A DNA stretch of 64,000 nucleotides from Bacteroidetes bacterium HGW-Bacteroidetes-6 (GCA_002842495.1 PHDB01000003.1:95267-159266), one strand, 5' to 3'; shown: positions 51,704-59,674, counted from the first letter of the stretch. The notes: a model not told the origin generated them from the sequence alone. A program made the numbers and translations.

Positions 51704-52870
51704 CATGGGTATTCTTGACAACATTGTATTGGTAGCACAAATGTGATTTTCGATATCGGATACTGCCCCGTCGAGGATTTCATTCACCGGTTTTGCGCGA
51801 ATATTTCCCAGCGAAAAATCGACAAAAGGACATTTTTTCACATTCCCCTCCGGATCGATATAAACAAACAATTTTCCACCCACGCATCCGCGGCCGGCTT
51901 CCCACAGGTCGGGCGAAAAGCACACTGGCATTTTTTTATTCAACGACGATTTCTGATTGTCTGCAATCCGTTTCCCAAGTTTTTCAAAGTCTTGAAGACT
52001 GAAATTGGAATAGTCGTCGTTGAGCGATTCGAACATTTGGCGCGGAGTGTATGCGTTTACAAAATGCACTCCAGCTCTGCTAGCTGTATCGATAAATTTG
52101 CCGAAAGAACTTTCTTTGAGCATGCTTTTCGACAATACAGCATCAACTGCCACAATCAACTCATTTTCGCGTGCAATGGCAATAGCTTTCAACGCATTGC
52201 TGAAAGCACGCGGACTGCCTTTTACTTCGTTAATTCTGTTTTCGTCGAACGAATCGAGCGACACCATCACGCCTTTCAATCCTGCGCGAACCAATCCTGC
52301 AGCTTTTTCGGTTGTCATTCCCCAACCCGTTGTAAGCATCCAGAAACGAATATTGCTGTTTTTGAAATGGTCGAGAATTGACAGAACATCATTGTAGCGC
52401 ATCATTGGCTCGCCACCCGACAAATAAATACTTGTTGCACCACGCTCCGAAAGTGCTTGAATTGCAGCAATGAGCAATGAAACATCGAGACGCTCCGAAT
52501 TGGTATGCAGATTCGAATTGTAGCAATATGGACACGAGAATGGACATCGCGATGTGACGCACACAATGGCAAACACCAATCCTGGCTTTTCATTCAAAAC
52601 AAGCCATTCCATATCCTGCACAATACGGTCAATAAAAGCTTCCGAATTCACCGGTGGCAAATCGGGAACAGCAATCACATCGCGCGCAATACGTGCATAC
52701 CGGTTGGGAGCCGAGCGCAACAATGCATGCGGATGTTTGAAGTAAGAAGAAAGCAATCGAAAAGTTCGAAACAATCCATATTTACGACATACTGCAGTAA
52801 AGATTCTCCGCAGCAAACCCAAATCGATTAGCTTTTTCCGAAAACCATATATGAACTCATTGTTTTTCAT
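51692..52870 (-). CDS. Radical SAM/SPASM protein of the 51.7-55.1 kb operon
   Basis: A 392-aa radical SAM enzyme. A helical N-terminus (~1-95) precedes the Fe-S motif CPFSCPYC (C109, C113, C116) and the SAM-binding YLSGGEPMMR. The C-terminal region is SPASM/twitch-like, with VCFSP, GCVGGKLFVYIDPEG, KKCPFVDFSLGNI and HICATN supplying four auxiliary cysteines. SPASM proteins typically modify peptides or activate other enzymes; here the substrate is unknown and no precursor peptide is seen. ATG 52870 overlaps the preceding stop as ATGA; the earlier frame start at 52882 is not needed. The final residues QSC and the stop come from a dispersed repeat, so the C-terminus may be a local alteration. 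Confidence 0.85.
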   Translation of the reverse strand: MKNNEFIYGFRKKLIDLGLLRRIFTAVCRKYGLFRTFRLLSSYFKHPHALLRSAPNRYARIARDVIAVPDLPPVNSEAFIDRIVQDMEWLVLNEKPGLVFAIVCVTSRCPFSCPYCYNSNLHTNSERLDVSLLIAAIQALSERGATSIYLSGGEPMMRYNDVLSILDHFKNSNIRFWMLTTGWGMTTEKAAGLVRAGLKGVMVSLDSFDENRINEVKGSPRAFSNALKAIAIARENELIVAVDAVLSKSMLKESSFGKFIDTASRAGVHFVNAYTPRQMFESLNDDYSNFSLQDFEKLGKRIADNQKSSLNKKMPVCFSPDLWEAGRGCVGGKLFVYIDPEGNVKKCPFVDFSLGNIRAKPVNEILDGAVSDIENHICATNTMLSRIPMQSC

Positions 52871-53973
52871 GAAAGCAAACATTCGTAAACCGCAAATTCG
52901 CTATCGGTTTTTGCTTTTCGACCGGTAAAGCGCTCCACATATCGCATTGCCAAATTAATGCTATCGCGATTTTCTTCAAAAATAAAACCTCCAACTCCCT
53001 TTGTGTAGCCACTACGTTTCACTTCTGAAATCATTTTTCCGATTAACGCCAGTTCAACCCGCATATTGCGGTATTCGGGAAGCACTGCAATTTCGGCCAA
53101 ACGAAATGTTTTTACAGGATTGAAGAATCTGAATCGGAGCACATCGCGCCCGAACCAGCCCGATGCTTTCAATTCCCTTCCGGCACCAATCATTTCGTTG
53201 AAATCGGGAAACCAAAGCAAAAAGCCAACTGGTTTTCCGTCAATTTCAGCAAACAACAAATTCGAATTCCGCATCAAAAAACGAAAAGGCTCAAAAAGTT
53301 CAATATCTTCTTCGGCCCGGCGATTTGTCCAGTATGGGTGATTCTTAAAACACAGATTGTTGAGCTGAGTGTACAAAGCAATATCGTGGTTGAATTGTTT
53401 GCGATTGAAACTTCTGACAGAAATATCATCATGGACCAAACGCTCCGAAAGCTGGTTCAGCAAAGGAATATTAACATTCGTTGAAAACGAAAACGATTTA
53501 ATGATGTGTTTTGCAGCATCATCGAAATATTTTCGATAATAATCGGGATGCCACTGCATGCCAAATACAGGAGGCTTTTCGAAATTATCTTGCAGAATTC
53601 CGGCCCCATAGTTCAGATGTCCGTTGAGACCAATCAGCAAGCGGGTTGCATCGGGAAACATTTGGGCTGCAAGAGGCTTTATAATTTCAAGAGGATGATA
53701 AGTGACCTTTTTCGATTCAAAAAATGCCAACTGCACGTAATCGGGCAGATTCGAGTCGTGAATTAATGCAAAGCGGGCAATGGAAGTATCTCCGTCGGCA
53801 ATCAGAAAGGGAGACACCTTCGCATGAGTATAAAAAACTGTTGGTCCCTCTATCAGCAATTTTTCCGTATCGGTATCGCCGGCTCGGAAACCCGGATTGT
53901 TTGCGTGGATAATTCCAGGCAAGCGATAAAACTCCTGCAAAAGAGCTTGGGTATTGGCAGCAATTATTTTCAA
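52867..53973 (-). CDS. GNAT-domain protein, middle gene of the operon
   Basis: A 368-aa protein. Residues ~1-175 form an unassigned domain, with FYRLPGIIHANNPGF, VSPFLIADGDTSIARFAL and HLNYGAGILQDNF. Residues ~180-368 are a GNAT acetyltransferase-like domain, with VGFLLWFPDFN, LAEIAVLPEYRNMRVELALI in the acetyl-CoA-binding position, and the C-terminal YVERFTGRKAKTDSEFAVYE. The glycine-rich loop is degenerate (EYRNMRVELAL), so acyl-CoA use is not certain. The start is TTG at 53973 in a TTGA overlap with the previous stop; the next Met is too far inside. Translational coupling to both neighbours implies one pathway. Confidence 0.75.
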   Translation of the reverse strand: MKIIAANTQALLQEFYRLPGIIHANNPGFRAGDTDTEKLLIEGPTVFYTHAKVSPFLIADGDTSIARFALIHDSNLPDYVQLAFFESKKVTYHPLEIIKPLAAQMFPDATRLLIGLNGHLNYGAGILQDNFEKPPVFGMQWHPDYYRKYFDDAAKHIIKSFSFSTNVNIPLLNQLSERLVHDDISVRSFNRKQFNHDIALYTQLNNLCFKNHPYWTNRRAEEDIELFEPFRFLMRNSNLLFAEIDGKPVGFLLWFPDFNEMIGAGRELKASGWFGRDVLRFRFFNPVKTFRLAEIAVLPEYRNMRVELALIGKMISEVKRSGYTKGVGGFIFEENRDSINLAMRYVERFTGRKAKTDSEFAVYECLLS

Positions 53974-55109
53974 AGAAATAGTTCCTTTGGTTTTTCGAAT
54001 CCCAGAAATTCAGTAAACATCGAAGCGCAATACGAGCCGGCATTTCCAAATGATACAACATCGCCTGGCTGAACATCGGCAGCTAAAACTGTTTCGGCAA
54101 AAACATCGCGCGAATAAGTCGAGCAGCCTACAATACCCACTTTCCTTTGAACTAAAACTGGTTTCGGGTTACCATCGGGCGAAAATATCTGCACCGGATG
54201 ATGGGCTTCGTCAGGATAAAACAGCGGACGTGGAAACTGGCTTAACGAGGCATTCAGCACAACAATTTGCCGGCCGGCCCTTTCTTTTACGTCGACTACC
54301 TGAGCCAAAAAACAAGCAGCTTCGGCGCCAACAATGCGACCTGGCTCGAGAATGAGTTCAATTTCGCGATTCATAATGGCCGAAAACGAATGCATTAAAT
54401 CGGAAACATTAGCTCCAAAACGTTCAAAATCGAACGGATGAAGCGAGTCGACACCAAATCCACCGCCTAAATCGAGATATTGAATATTGGGAAAATGAAC
54501 CGCCCATTTGGTGAGCGTTGTATAAAATTTCATCAGATATTCAATATCGGTGATATCCGTCCCAACATAAAGATGAAGTCCGCCGATTTTATCTTTTGCA
54601 TCCAAATCAATCAGATCGGAGAGATCGATTCCCAGACGACTTTTGTCGCCAATAAAATAGCCCGCTCTTCCGTTTTGAATAGCTTCCGAATCGAAGTTAC
54701 AACGGATTCCCGGCAAACTGTCGGGATAATTACCGAGCCAATAATTCAGCTGGTTGATTGAATCGAGATTGACCCTGATTCCTTTGCCGTAAAGCAAATC
54801 GAGCGTTGAATAATCGACCGAAGACGCTGTAAAAACAATCTGATCGGGAGCAAAACCAACTTCTTCGGCAAGTTGGAGATGCTTCAGCGAATTCACAAAA
54901 ATGTGCAATCCCTGATTCTTTACAAAATGAAGAAACTCGGGATTAGAATTGGCCATCGAAGCAAAATGAATCGATTTTTGGGGATAAGGAATCGAAGCAA
55001 TCTTATTGCAATGTCCGGCTATTTGTTTGGTGTCGTACAGGTACACTGGCAAAGACGACATTGCCGATACCGATTTCAGAAAATGAGTAATGAGTTGCGT
55101 ATTCTGCAT
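53970..55109 (-). CDS. PLP fold type III decarboxylase-like protein lacking the PLP lysine
   Basis: A 379-aa protein with the alanine racemase/ornithine-diaminopimelate decarboxylase fold: PVYLYDTKQI at the start, LDLGGGFGVDSL, ILEPGRIVGAEA and a C-terminal GDVVSFGNAGSYCASM. In the family the segment before ANSNP reads like YAVKAN, with Lys forming the Schiff base to PLP; here it is FASMANSNP, with Met at position 52. The second-half Cys region (VGCSTYSRDVFA) keeps Cys but lacks the usual Glu. The phosphate-binding GGGFG and EPGR are kept, so it may bind PLP without covalent catalysis, or work on a carrier-bound substrate. ATG 55109 is preferred over the TTG at 55115. Confidence 0.8.
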   Translation of the reverse strand: MQNTQLITHFLKSVSAMSSLPVYLYDTKQIAGHCNKIASIPYPQKSIHFASMANSNPEFLHFVKNQGLHIFVNSLKHLQLAEEVGFAPDQIVFTASSVDYSTLDLLYGKGIRVNLDSINQLNYWLGNYPDSLPGIRCNFDSEAIQNGRAGYFIGDKSRLGIDLSDLIDLDAKDKIGGLHLYVGTDITDIEYLMKFYTTLTKWAVHFPNIQYLDLGGGFGVDSLHPFDFERFGANVSDLMHSFSAIMNREIELILEPGRIVGAEAACFLAQVVDVKERAGRQIVVLNASLSQFPRPLFYPDEAHHPVQIFSPDGNPKPVLVQRKVGIVGCSTYSRDVFAETVLAADVQPGDVVSFGNAGSYCASMFTEFLGFEKPKELFL

Positions 55110-55112
55110 TGG

Positions 55113-55120
55113 CAAAAATA
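55113..55120 (-). promoter_or_regulatory. -7 box (TATTTTTG) immediately before the operon start
   Basis: Full TAnnTTTG match on the minus strand ending three bases before the ATG, so transcription from it would begin at or next to the start codon (leaderless). No -33 TTTG. Confidence 0.4.
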
Positions 55121-55419
55121 AATAAATATGCTGAATATGTAATGACTTAACTTATTATCGCGCTATAGAATCAGCCGCACTGTTTAGACAGAGAGAACAA
55201 AATCGCCGAAACTTAAGCTCTAGGTATTTCAGCAAAACACTTCATTTGCCCGTAGGGCATCAAGTTCACAGCCACAGATTATAAATCAGCAACTGTATGT
55301 GCATGGCTTGCAAATTTGCGCGTTCGGTAAAAACATGCCAAATATCATTGATTTGGGTTTTGAATGATCAATAAAAACGGTAGATAATTCATAATTTTAC
55401 GACTCAAAGCAATCTGATT
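55121..55419. other. Gap between the divergent operon and DUF2461 gene
   Basis: About 300 bases with no credible frame. It contains a small palindrome TGCCC-GTA-GGGCA (55247-55259), of a type common between Bacteroidota genes, and otherwise AT-rich sequence that must hold the promoters of both divergent genes. Confidence 0.5.
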
Positions 55420-56085
55420 ATGAATCGAATTTCGCCCGACACCCTTCAGTTTCTTCGCGAAGTAAAAGAGAACAACAACCGAGAGTGGTTTGCACCGAAT
55501 AAACCTCGCTACGTCGCAGCCCGTGAAAACATCCGCAGCTGGCTGTCCGACCTGATGAATATGATGAAAAATGCTGATGAACGTGTGGTTGTCGATCCGG
55601 CCCATGGCGTCGGACGTATTTATCGCGACATCCGCTTTTCGAAAAACAAAGAGCCTTTTCGCACTTTTCTGGGAGCCTTTGTGTTGCGAGCTCCCGAAGG
55701 CCGGAACTGCGAATTCTATATTCATTTCGAGCCCGGGAATATTTTTGTTGGAGGTGGTATTTACGCGCCGGATCCTGCACAACTCAGACTCATACGCGAC
55801 GATCTTGCTTATAGCACTGAAGAACTCGACAAGATTGTTGGCAAAGCATCTTTCAAAAAATATTTTGGGCAGGTTGATGGAGAGCGGCTACAACGTGCCC
55901 CCAAAGGTTTTCAACCCGATCATCCTTCCATTGAATGGTTGAGGCTGAAACAATATCTGATTCTTCGTCCGTTCACCGATGCCCAGGTGCTGCAGGCAAA
56001 TTTTACCGAAGAAGTTTTCAAAACATTTCTTGAAGGAAAAACTTTGTTTGATTATATCGACAGAGCTTTGAATTTCAGAGAGTGA
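55420..56085 (+). CDS. DUF2461 (TIGR02453) family protein
   Basis: A 221-aa cytoplasmic protein with the family hallmarks: FLREVKENNNREWFAPNKPRY at the N-terminus, then YRDIRFSKNKEPFRTFLGAF, FYIHFEPGNIFVGGGIY and the C-terminal APKGFQPDHPSIEWLRLKQY. Length is as usual. No enzymatic function is established for this family that I know of. No signal peptide or membrane segment. Likely monocistronic; the promoter region reads TAATTTTA, one base off the -7 consensus. Confidence 0.9.
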   Translation: MNRISPDTLQFLREVKENNNREWFAPNKPRYVAARENIRSWLSDLMNMMKNADERVVVDPAHGVGRIYRDIRFSKNKEPFRTFLGAFVLRAPEGRNCEFYIHFEPGNIFVGGGIYAPDPAQLRLIRDDLAYSTEELDKIVGKASFKKYFGQVDGERLQRAPKGFQPDHPSIEWLRLKQYLILRPFTDAQVLQANFTEEVFKTFLEGKTLFDYIDRALNFRE

Positions 56086-56124
56086 CAATTTTCACAAAAC
56101 TACTTGATAATACTCTGTTTTCTT

Positions 56125-56234
56125 TGTCGGTTGTGCGACATGTTATATTAATCAATAATTGAAGCCGTTCATTCAAGCACCATTGAAATTTGATTAATTT
56201 TGCAGACTGTCCGACAACAAATCATTCTGTCGGT
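56125..56234. promoter_or_regulatory. Cluster of TGTCGG motifs upstream of the LytTR gene
   Basis: TGTCGG occurs at 56127 and 56229 and in inverse form (CCGACA) at 56212; TGTCG-N6-CGACA forms a small dyad at 56127 and CCGACA/TGTCGG another at 56212-56234. They bracket the -7 box and may be regulatory. Confidence 0.3.
56195..56202 (+). promoter_or_regulatory. -7 box (TAATTTTG) of the LytTR gene
   Basis: Full TAnnTTTG match 47 bases before the ATG; -33 position reads TTCA (two of four). Confidence 0.5.
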
Positions 56235-56249
56235 TAGCAACATCTCGAT

Positions 56250-57089
56250 ATGCTTGCTGTTTTAAACAAACCATATCCTTTTAATTCTGATTTAAAGCAT
56301 AATGCCAAAATCATACTATTCATCAGTGTTGGTGTTTTGGCATATATTGTTTTTTTGATGCCAATTGATATAAGTTTGTTTACAAAAAAAGAGATTACTT
56401 ACCTTATTACAGGATTAACGGTTTCGACCTTTGTAATGCTTAGCATGAATCTGATTGTTTTCCCTAGTTTAGTTCCCAAACTATTCGACAACAGCAGATG
56501 GACAATAAAAAGGGAAATTATTTGGAATGCATGGACATTGGTATCGACTTCGGCCATTTATTATTTGCTGTATTCATTCGTTTACGGAGTGATTGTAATG
56601 AGTGTATTCGACATATTTCAGTTTGTTTTCTTAGGATTAATACCAGTTTCTGCTCTCATTATTATCAATTACAACAGGTTGTTGCGCACCAATTTAAAAA
56701 CTGCCCGGCAACTCAATAATAAGCTGTCAGAGGGAAAACTATTGAAAGACAAGTTTATTGATTTTGATTCTGATTATAAAAAAGACAATTTGATTATTAA
56801 ATCAGATTCTATCATCATGATAAAATCGGCCGATAATTATATTGAGGTGTATTTCGAAAAGGATGGGATTGTTAAAAAACAAATGATACGAAACTCCTTA
56901 AACAAAATAGAGACTCTGCTCAGGGAGTATGATTTCATTTTCAAATGCCATAGATCGTATATGATTAATATTCATCACATTAAAGAAGTACAGGGTCATT
57001 CACAAGGATACAAAATATTTTTTGAAGGAATTGATTTTCCGGCGCTTGTTTCGCAAAAATATATTGATGATTTTAATAAAATCATTTAG
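56250..57089 (+). CDS. Membrane-bound LytTR transcriptional regulator
   Basis: A 279-aa regulator with four transmembrane helices in the first ~150 residues (IILFISVGVLAYIVFLMPI, LITGLTVSTFVMLSMNLIVF, SAIYYLLYSFVYGVIVM, FQFVFLGLIPVSALIIINY), a linker and a C-terminal LytTR DNA-binding domain (~180-279: IMIKSADNYIEVYF, FKCHRSYMINIHHIKEV, FPALVSQKYIDDF). There is no receiver domain, so a signal in or at the membrane must control it directly. LytTR domains bind two ~9-bp direct repeats about 21 bp apart; such a pair lies at 57104-57132, in front of the nitronate monooxygenase. Confidence 0.9.
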   Translation: MLAVLNKPYPFNSDLKHNAKIILFISVGVLAYIVFLMPIDISLFTKKEITYLITGLTVSTFVMLSMNLIVFPSLVPKLFDNSRWTIKREIIWNAWTLVSTSAIYYLLYSFVYGVIVMSVFDIFQFVFLGLIPVSALIIINYNRLLRTNLKTARQLNNKLSEGKLLKDKFIDFDSDYKKDNLIIKSDSIIMIKSADNYIEVYFEKDGIVKKQMIRNSLNKIETLLREYDFIFKCHRSYMINIHHIKEVQGHSQGYKIFFEGIDFPALVSQKYIDDFNKII

Positions 57090-57103
57090 AATTCTCTTTT
57101 TTC

Positions 57104-57132
57104 ACCCCTAAGATGACATAGTTGACCCCTAA
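57104..57132 (+). promoter_or_regulatory. Candidate LytTR operator: ACCCCTAA direct repeats 21 bp apart
   Basis: ACCCCTAA at 57104-57111 and 57125-57132, spacer 13 bases. The pitch equals two helical turns, as in known LytTR-domain sites. It lies 43 bases upstream of a perfect promoter and immediately downstream of a LytTR gene. A small dyad ATTCG-TGTG-CGAAT (57152-57165) sits between operator and promoter. Confidence 0.55.
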
Positions 57133-57174
57133 AACTGAAATCCGTCCCCGTATTCGTGTGCGAATCCCTTTATT

Positions 57175-57205
57175 TTTGACACAATCATAGACCGTCGTAA
57201 TTTTG
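57175..57205 (+). promoter_or_regulatory. Perfect promoter of the nitronate monooxygenase gene
   Basis: TTTG (57175-57178), exactly 19 bases, TAATTTTG (57198-57205). The leader of about 95 bases contains the perfect hairpin TGGCATC-TC-GATGCCA (57240-57255). Confidence 0.85.
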
Positions 57206-57306
57206 TCGCAATGAGAGCATTCGTTTTTCCAACAAGTAATGGCATCTCGATGCCACGTAAGACATAACGCAGCTCATAACGTATTTACTTCGAAACAAAC
57301 AAAGAA

Positions 57307-58416
57307 ATGAACCCATTAAACATCGGTGGACTTAAGGTGAAATTGCCAATTATTCAGGGGGGAATGGGAGTTTGTGTATCTTTATCCGGTTTGGCATCGG
57401 CTGTTGCCAACGAAGGCGGAATTGGAGTCATTTCTGCTGTTGGAATTGGGATGACCGAACCCGATTACAGAAAGAATTTCAGAGAATCGAACAAAATTGC
57501 ATTGCGAAAAGAGATCAGAAAAGCCCGGTTGAAAACCGACGGAGTACTTGGTGTTAATATCATGATGGCCGTTTCCGATTTCGACGACTTGTTGAAAATC
57601 TCAATTGAAGAAAAAATTGATGTAGCTATTATTGGAGCAGGATTGTTTTTGCATAATCCGGCCGATTTCGGCGATTCTCAAACAAAGTTAATCCCAAAAG
57701 TTTCATCGGCCAGAGTTGCCCGATTGATATTTAAGTATTGGTCGGAAAAATACAACCGGGTCCCGGATGCAATTGTTGTTGAGGGGCCACTTTGCGGAGG
57801 TCATATCGGGTTTAAAAAGGACGAAATACTATCTCCCAAGAATTATTTAATTGCTATTGTACAGGAAGTTATAAAAGAAATAGCTCCTTACGAACAAAAA
57901 TACGGAATTGAGATTCCTGTAATAGCTGGGGGAGGAATTTACACCGGACACGATATTTTTGAAATCATGAACGCTGGCGCAAAAGGCGTAAAAATGGGAA
58001 CCCGATTTGTGACAACAAACGAATGCGATGTTTCAGACCAATTCAAGCAAAATTACCTCTCTTCATCTAAAAACGACATAACAATCATCGACAGTCCTGT
58101 TGGTCTTCCCGGGCGTGTAATTTCGAACGATTTTGTAAAAGGAATTCAACAAGGATTACAGCGCCCCGTAAACTGTCCCTGGAAATGCTTGAAAACCTGC
58201 GATTACAAAAAAGTCTCTTTCTGTATTGCCGAAGCTCTATTTAATGCTGCTCAGGGCAATTTCGAAAATGGTTTTTCTTTTGCTGGCAGCAATGCCTATT
58301 TGGCAACCGAAATCACATCGGTGAAAGAAACCATCGATCAGCTCAAGCGCGAATATCTCGAGGATCAATTGCTGTCCGAAAAAACGATTAGAGAAAAACT
58401 GGAGTGTGGAGTGTAA
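57307..58416 (+). CDS. Nitronate monooxygenase / FMN-dependent oxidoreductase (2-nitropropane dioxygenase family)
   Basis: A 369-aa flavin enzyme: PIIQGGMGVCVSL at the start, ANEGGIGVISAVGIG, VEGPLCGGHIGF with the glycine-rich FMN loop, and PVIAGGGIYTGHDI with GAKGVKMGTRFV as phosphate site, which is the TIM-barrel pattern of NMO and FabK. Near residues 288-305 is a cysteine cluster (CPWKCLKTCDYKKVSFC) kept in a subset of the family and able to hold an Fe-S cluster. The substrate could be nitronate or an enoyl thioester; a FabK role is possible. Monocistronic with a perfect promoter, probably under the adjacent LytTR regulator. Confidence 0.87.
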   Translation: MNPLNIGGLKVKLPIIQGGMGVCVSLSGLASAVANEGGIGVISAVGIGMTEPDYRKNFRESNKIALRKEIRKARLKTDGVLGVNIMMAVSDFDDLLKISIEEKIDVAIIGAGLFLHNPADFGDSQTKLIPKVSSARVARLIFKYWSEKYNRVPDAIVVEGPLCGGHIGFKKDEILSPKNYLIAIVQEVIKEIAPYEQKYGIEIPVIAGGGIYTGHDIFEIMNAGAKGVKMGTRFVTTNECDVSDQFKQNYLSSSKNDITIIDSPVGLPGRVISNDFVKGIQQGLQRPVNCPWKCLKTCDYKKVSFCIAEALFNAAQGNFENGFSFAGSNAYLATEITSVKETIDQLKREYLEDQLLSEKTIREKLECGV

Positions 58417-58474
58417 GTAATCTGTTTTTTTGAATGCGAACAATGTTTTCTAATAAAGCAATACAACAAACTAC

Positions 58475-58537
58475 TATACTATTCACAAAAAAGACAGCCG
58501 CATTTCGACCAAGCTCAATGTGACTGCCTTTTTTGTT
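58475..58537. repeat. Third copy of the palindromic repeat core
   Basis: AAAAAAGACAGCC and GACTGCCTTTTTT flank GCATTTCGACCAAGCTCAATGT. Stem pairing is 11 of 13. It resembles the hairpin at 44112-44158 and probably serves as terminator after the nitronate monooxygenase gene. Confidence 0.6.
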
Positions 58538-58645
58538 GGTAATTAGTGTGCGTATCATGGTAGATGCTCAACTACTGTTGGAGAGATGTTTGAACTAATG
58601 TATGCTTCATAATTGGTATTAATCAAAGAGATTGCAAATATTCTC

Positions 58646-58653
58646 TATCTTTG
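58646..58653 (+). promoter_or_regulatory. -7 box (TATCTTTG) of the cytosine deaminase gene
   Basis: Full TAnnTTTG match, 28 bases before the ATG; no TTTG at the -33 distance. Confidence 0.5.
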
Positions 58654-58681
58654 AATGACGGTTAATTAAATCAAAATCACC

Positions 58682-59116
58682 ATGGACGAATTCATGCAAA
58701 TCGCCATTGAGCAGGCCAAGAAAAGTCTGAATGAAGGCGGCATTCCCATTGGATCTGCTCTCACAAAAGACGGAAAATTGGTTGCCAAAGGGCACAATAA
58801 ACGTGTACAGGAAAACAATCCCATTTTGCATGGCGAAATGGACTGCCTTAACAATGCCGGACGCGTTGGATCGTTCAAAGATACCGTCATTTATTCGACC
58901 CTGATGCCTTGCTACATGTGCGCAGGAACCATTGTTCAATTTAAAATCCCCAAAGTGATTGTGGGCGAATCCGAAACATTTCCCGGAGCCCGTGAATTCA
59001 TGGAGCAACATGGCGTTGAAGTCATTGATTTAAATTTGCAGGAATGCAAAAACATGATGAACGAATTCATTGAAAAATATCCCGAATTGTGGAATGAAGA
59101 TATTGGGGAGTTATGA
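58682..59116 (+). CDS. Cytosine deaminase, yeast Fcy1 type
   Basis: A 144-aa zinc-dependent deaminase with HGEMDCLNNAGR (H50, catalytic E52) and LMPCYMCAGTIVQF (C77, C80). The C-terminal half (IPKVIVGESETFPG, EFIEKYPELWNEDIGEL) closely parallels the fungal cytosine deaminase Fcy1, including the ending P-x-x-W-x-E-D-I-G-E, rather than bacterial CodA (an unrelated amidohydrolase) or TadA. It would convert cytosine to uracil in pyrimidine salvage; guanine or other nucleobase use is possible. Monocistronic. Confidence 0.87.
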   Translation: MDEFMQIAIEQAKKSLNEGGIPIGSALTKDGKLVAKGHNKRVQENNPILHGEMDCLNNAGRVGSFKDTVIYSTLMPCYMCAGTIVQFKIPKVIVGESETFPGAREFMEQHGVEVIDLNLQECKNMMNEFIEKYPELWNEDIGEL

Positions 59117-59204
59117 GAAAAAGCGATGATTATATGCAAAAACCCCGGCTTCTAAGTAGAAAAATTCCTAATTTTCTTACTTTTACTCCCTAAAACTTAC
59201 ATAC

Positions 59205-59627
59205 ATGAATATTCAGGATTGCATAAAATTTGCCAACGAAAACCCTATTTGTTTCCTGGCCACCCTTGAAAATAATCAACCCAAAGTTCGCGCAATGGGT
59301 TTTTGGTTTGCAGATGAAACAGGATTCTACTTTCAAACCAGCACTGTGAAAGAAATTCCCGGACAGCTGGAGAAAAACCCAAATGCCGAAGTGTGCTTTT
59401 ACAAGCACGAAGGCATGATAGGAACCATGCTTAGAGTTTCGGGCGAGATTGAATTTGTCTCCGACATAAAACTGAAGGAACGCGCCCTTGTCGATCGGCC
59501 ATTTTTGAAAAGTTTCGGAATCACTCCCGACAGCCCAAAGCTTACGCTGTTTCGCATTGCCCACGGTCAGGCACATTTCTGGACTATGGAAAACAATGTA
59601 AAGCCAAAAGAGTTAATTGGGTTCTAA
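59205..59627 (+). CDS. Pyridoxamine 5'-phosphate oxidase-like flavin-binding protein
   Basis: A 140-aa split-barrel protein of the PNPOx-like superfamily: ICFLATLENNQPKVRAMGFWF, FYFQTSTVKEIPGQLEKNP, VCFYKHEGM and a terminal W (FWTMENNVKP). It is shorter than true PdxH and lacks its C-terminal active-site block, so it is more probably an FMN- or F420-type reductase or a general flavin protein. Start supported by the family opening. It sits between the cytosine deaminase and the C69 peptidase without overlaps; upstream sequence TACTTTTA is one base from the -7 consensus. Confidence 0.85.
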   Translation: MNIQDCIKFANENPICFLATLENNQPKVRAMGFWFADETGFYFQTSTVKEIPGQLEKNPNAEVCFYKHEGMIGTMLRVSGEIEFVSDIKLKERALVDRPFLKSFGITPDSPKLTLFRIAHGQAHFWTMENNVKPKELIGF

Positions 59628-59649
59628 AGAATTCAAAAACAATTATTTC

Positions 59650-59657
59650 TATTTTTG
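59650..59657 (+). promoter_or_regulatory. -7 box (TATTTTTG) of the C69 peptidase gene
   Basis: Full TAnnTTTG match 17 bases before the ATG; the -33 element is not recognisable. Confidence 0.4.
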
Positions 59658-59674
59658 ACCATCAAAAACTCACT

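Noticed and set aside
52505..52831. Plus-strand frames opposite the radical SAM gene
   Set aside because: Antisense shadows; the minus-strand Fe-S and SPASM motifs fix the coding strand.
57134..57170. tRNA-like stretch (ATTCGTGTGCGAATCCC)
   Set aside because: Only an isolated 5-bp hairpin; no anticodon arm or acceptor stem around it.
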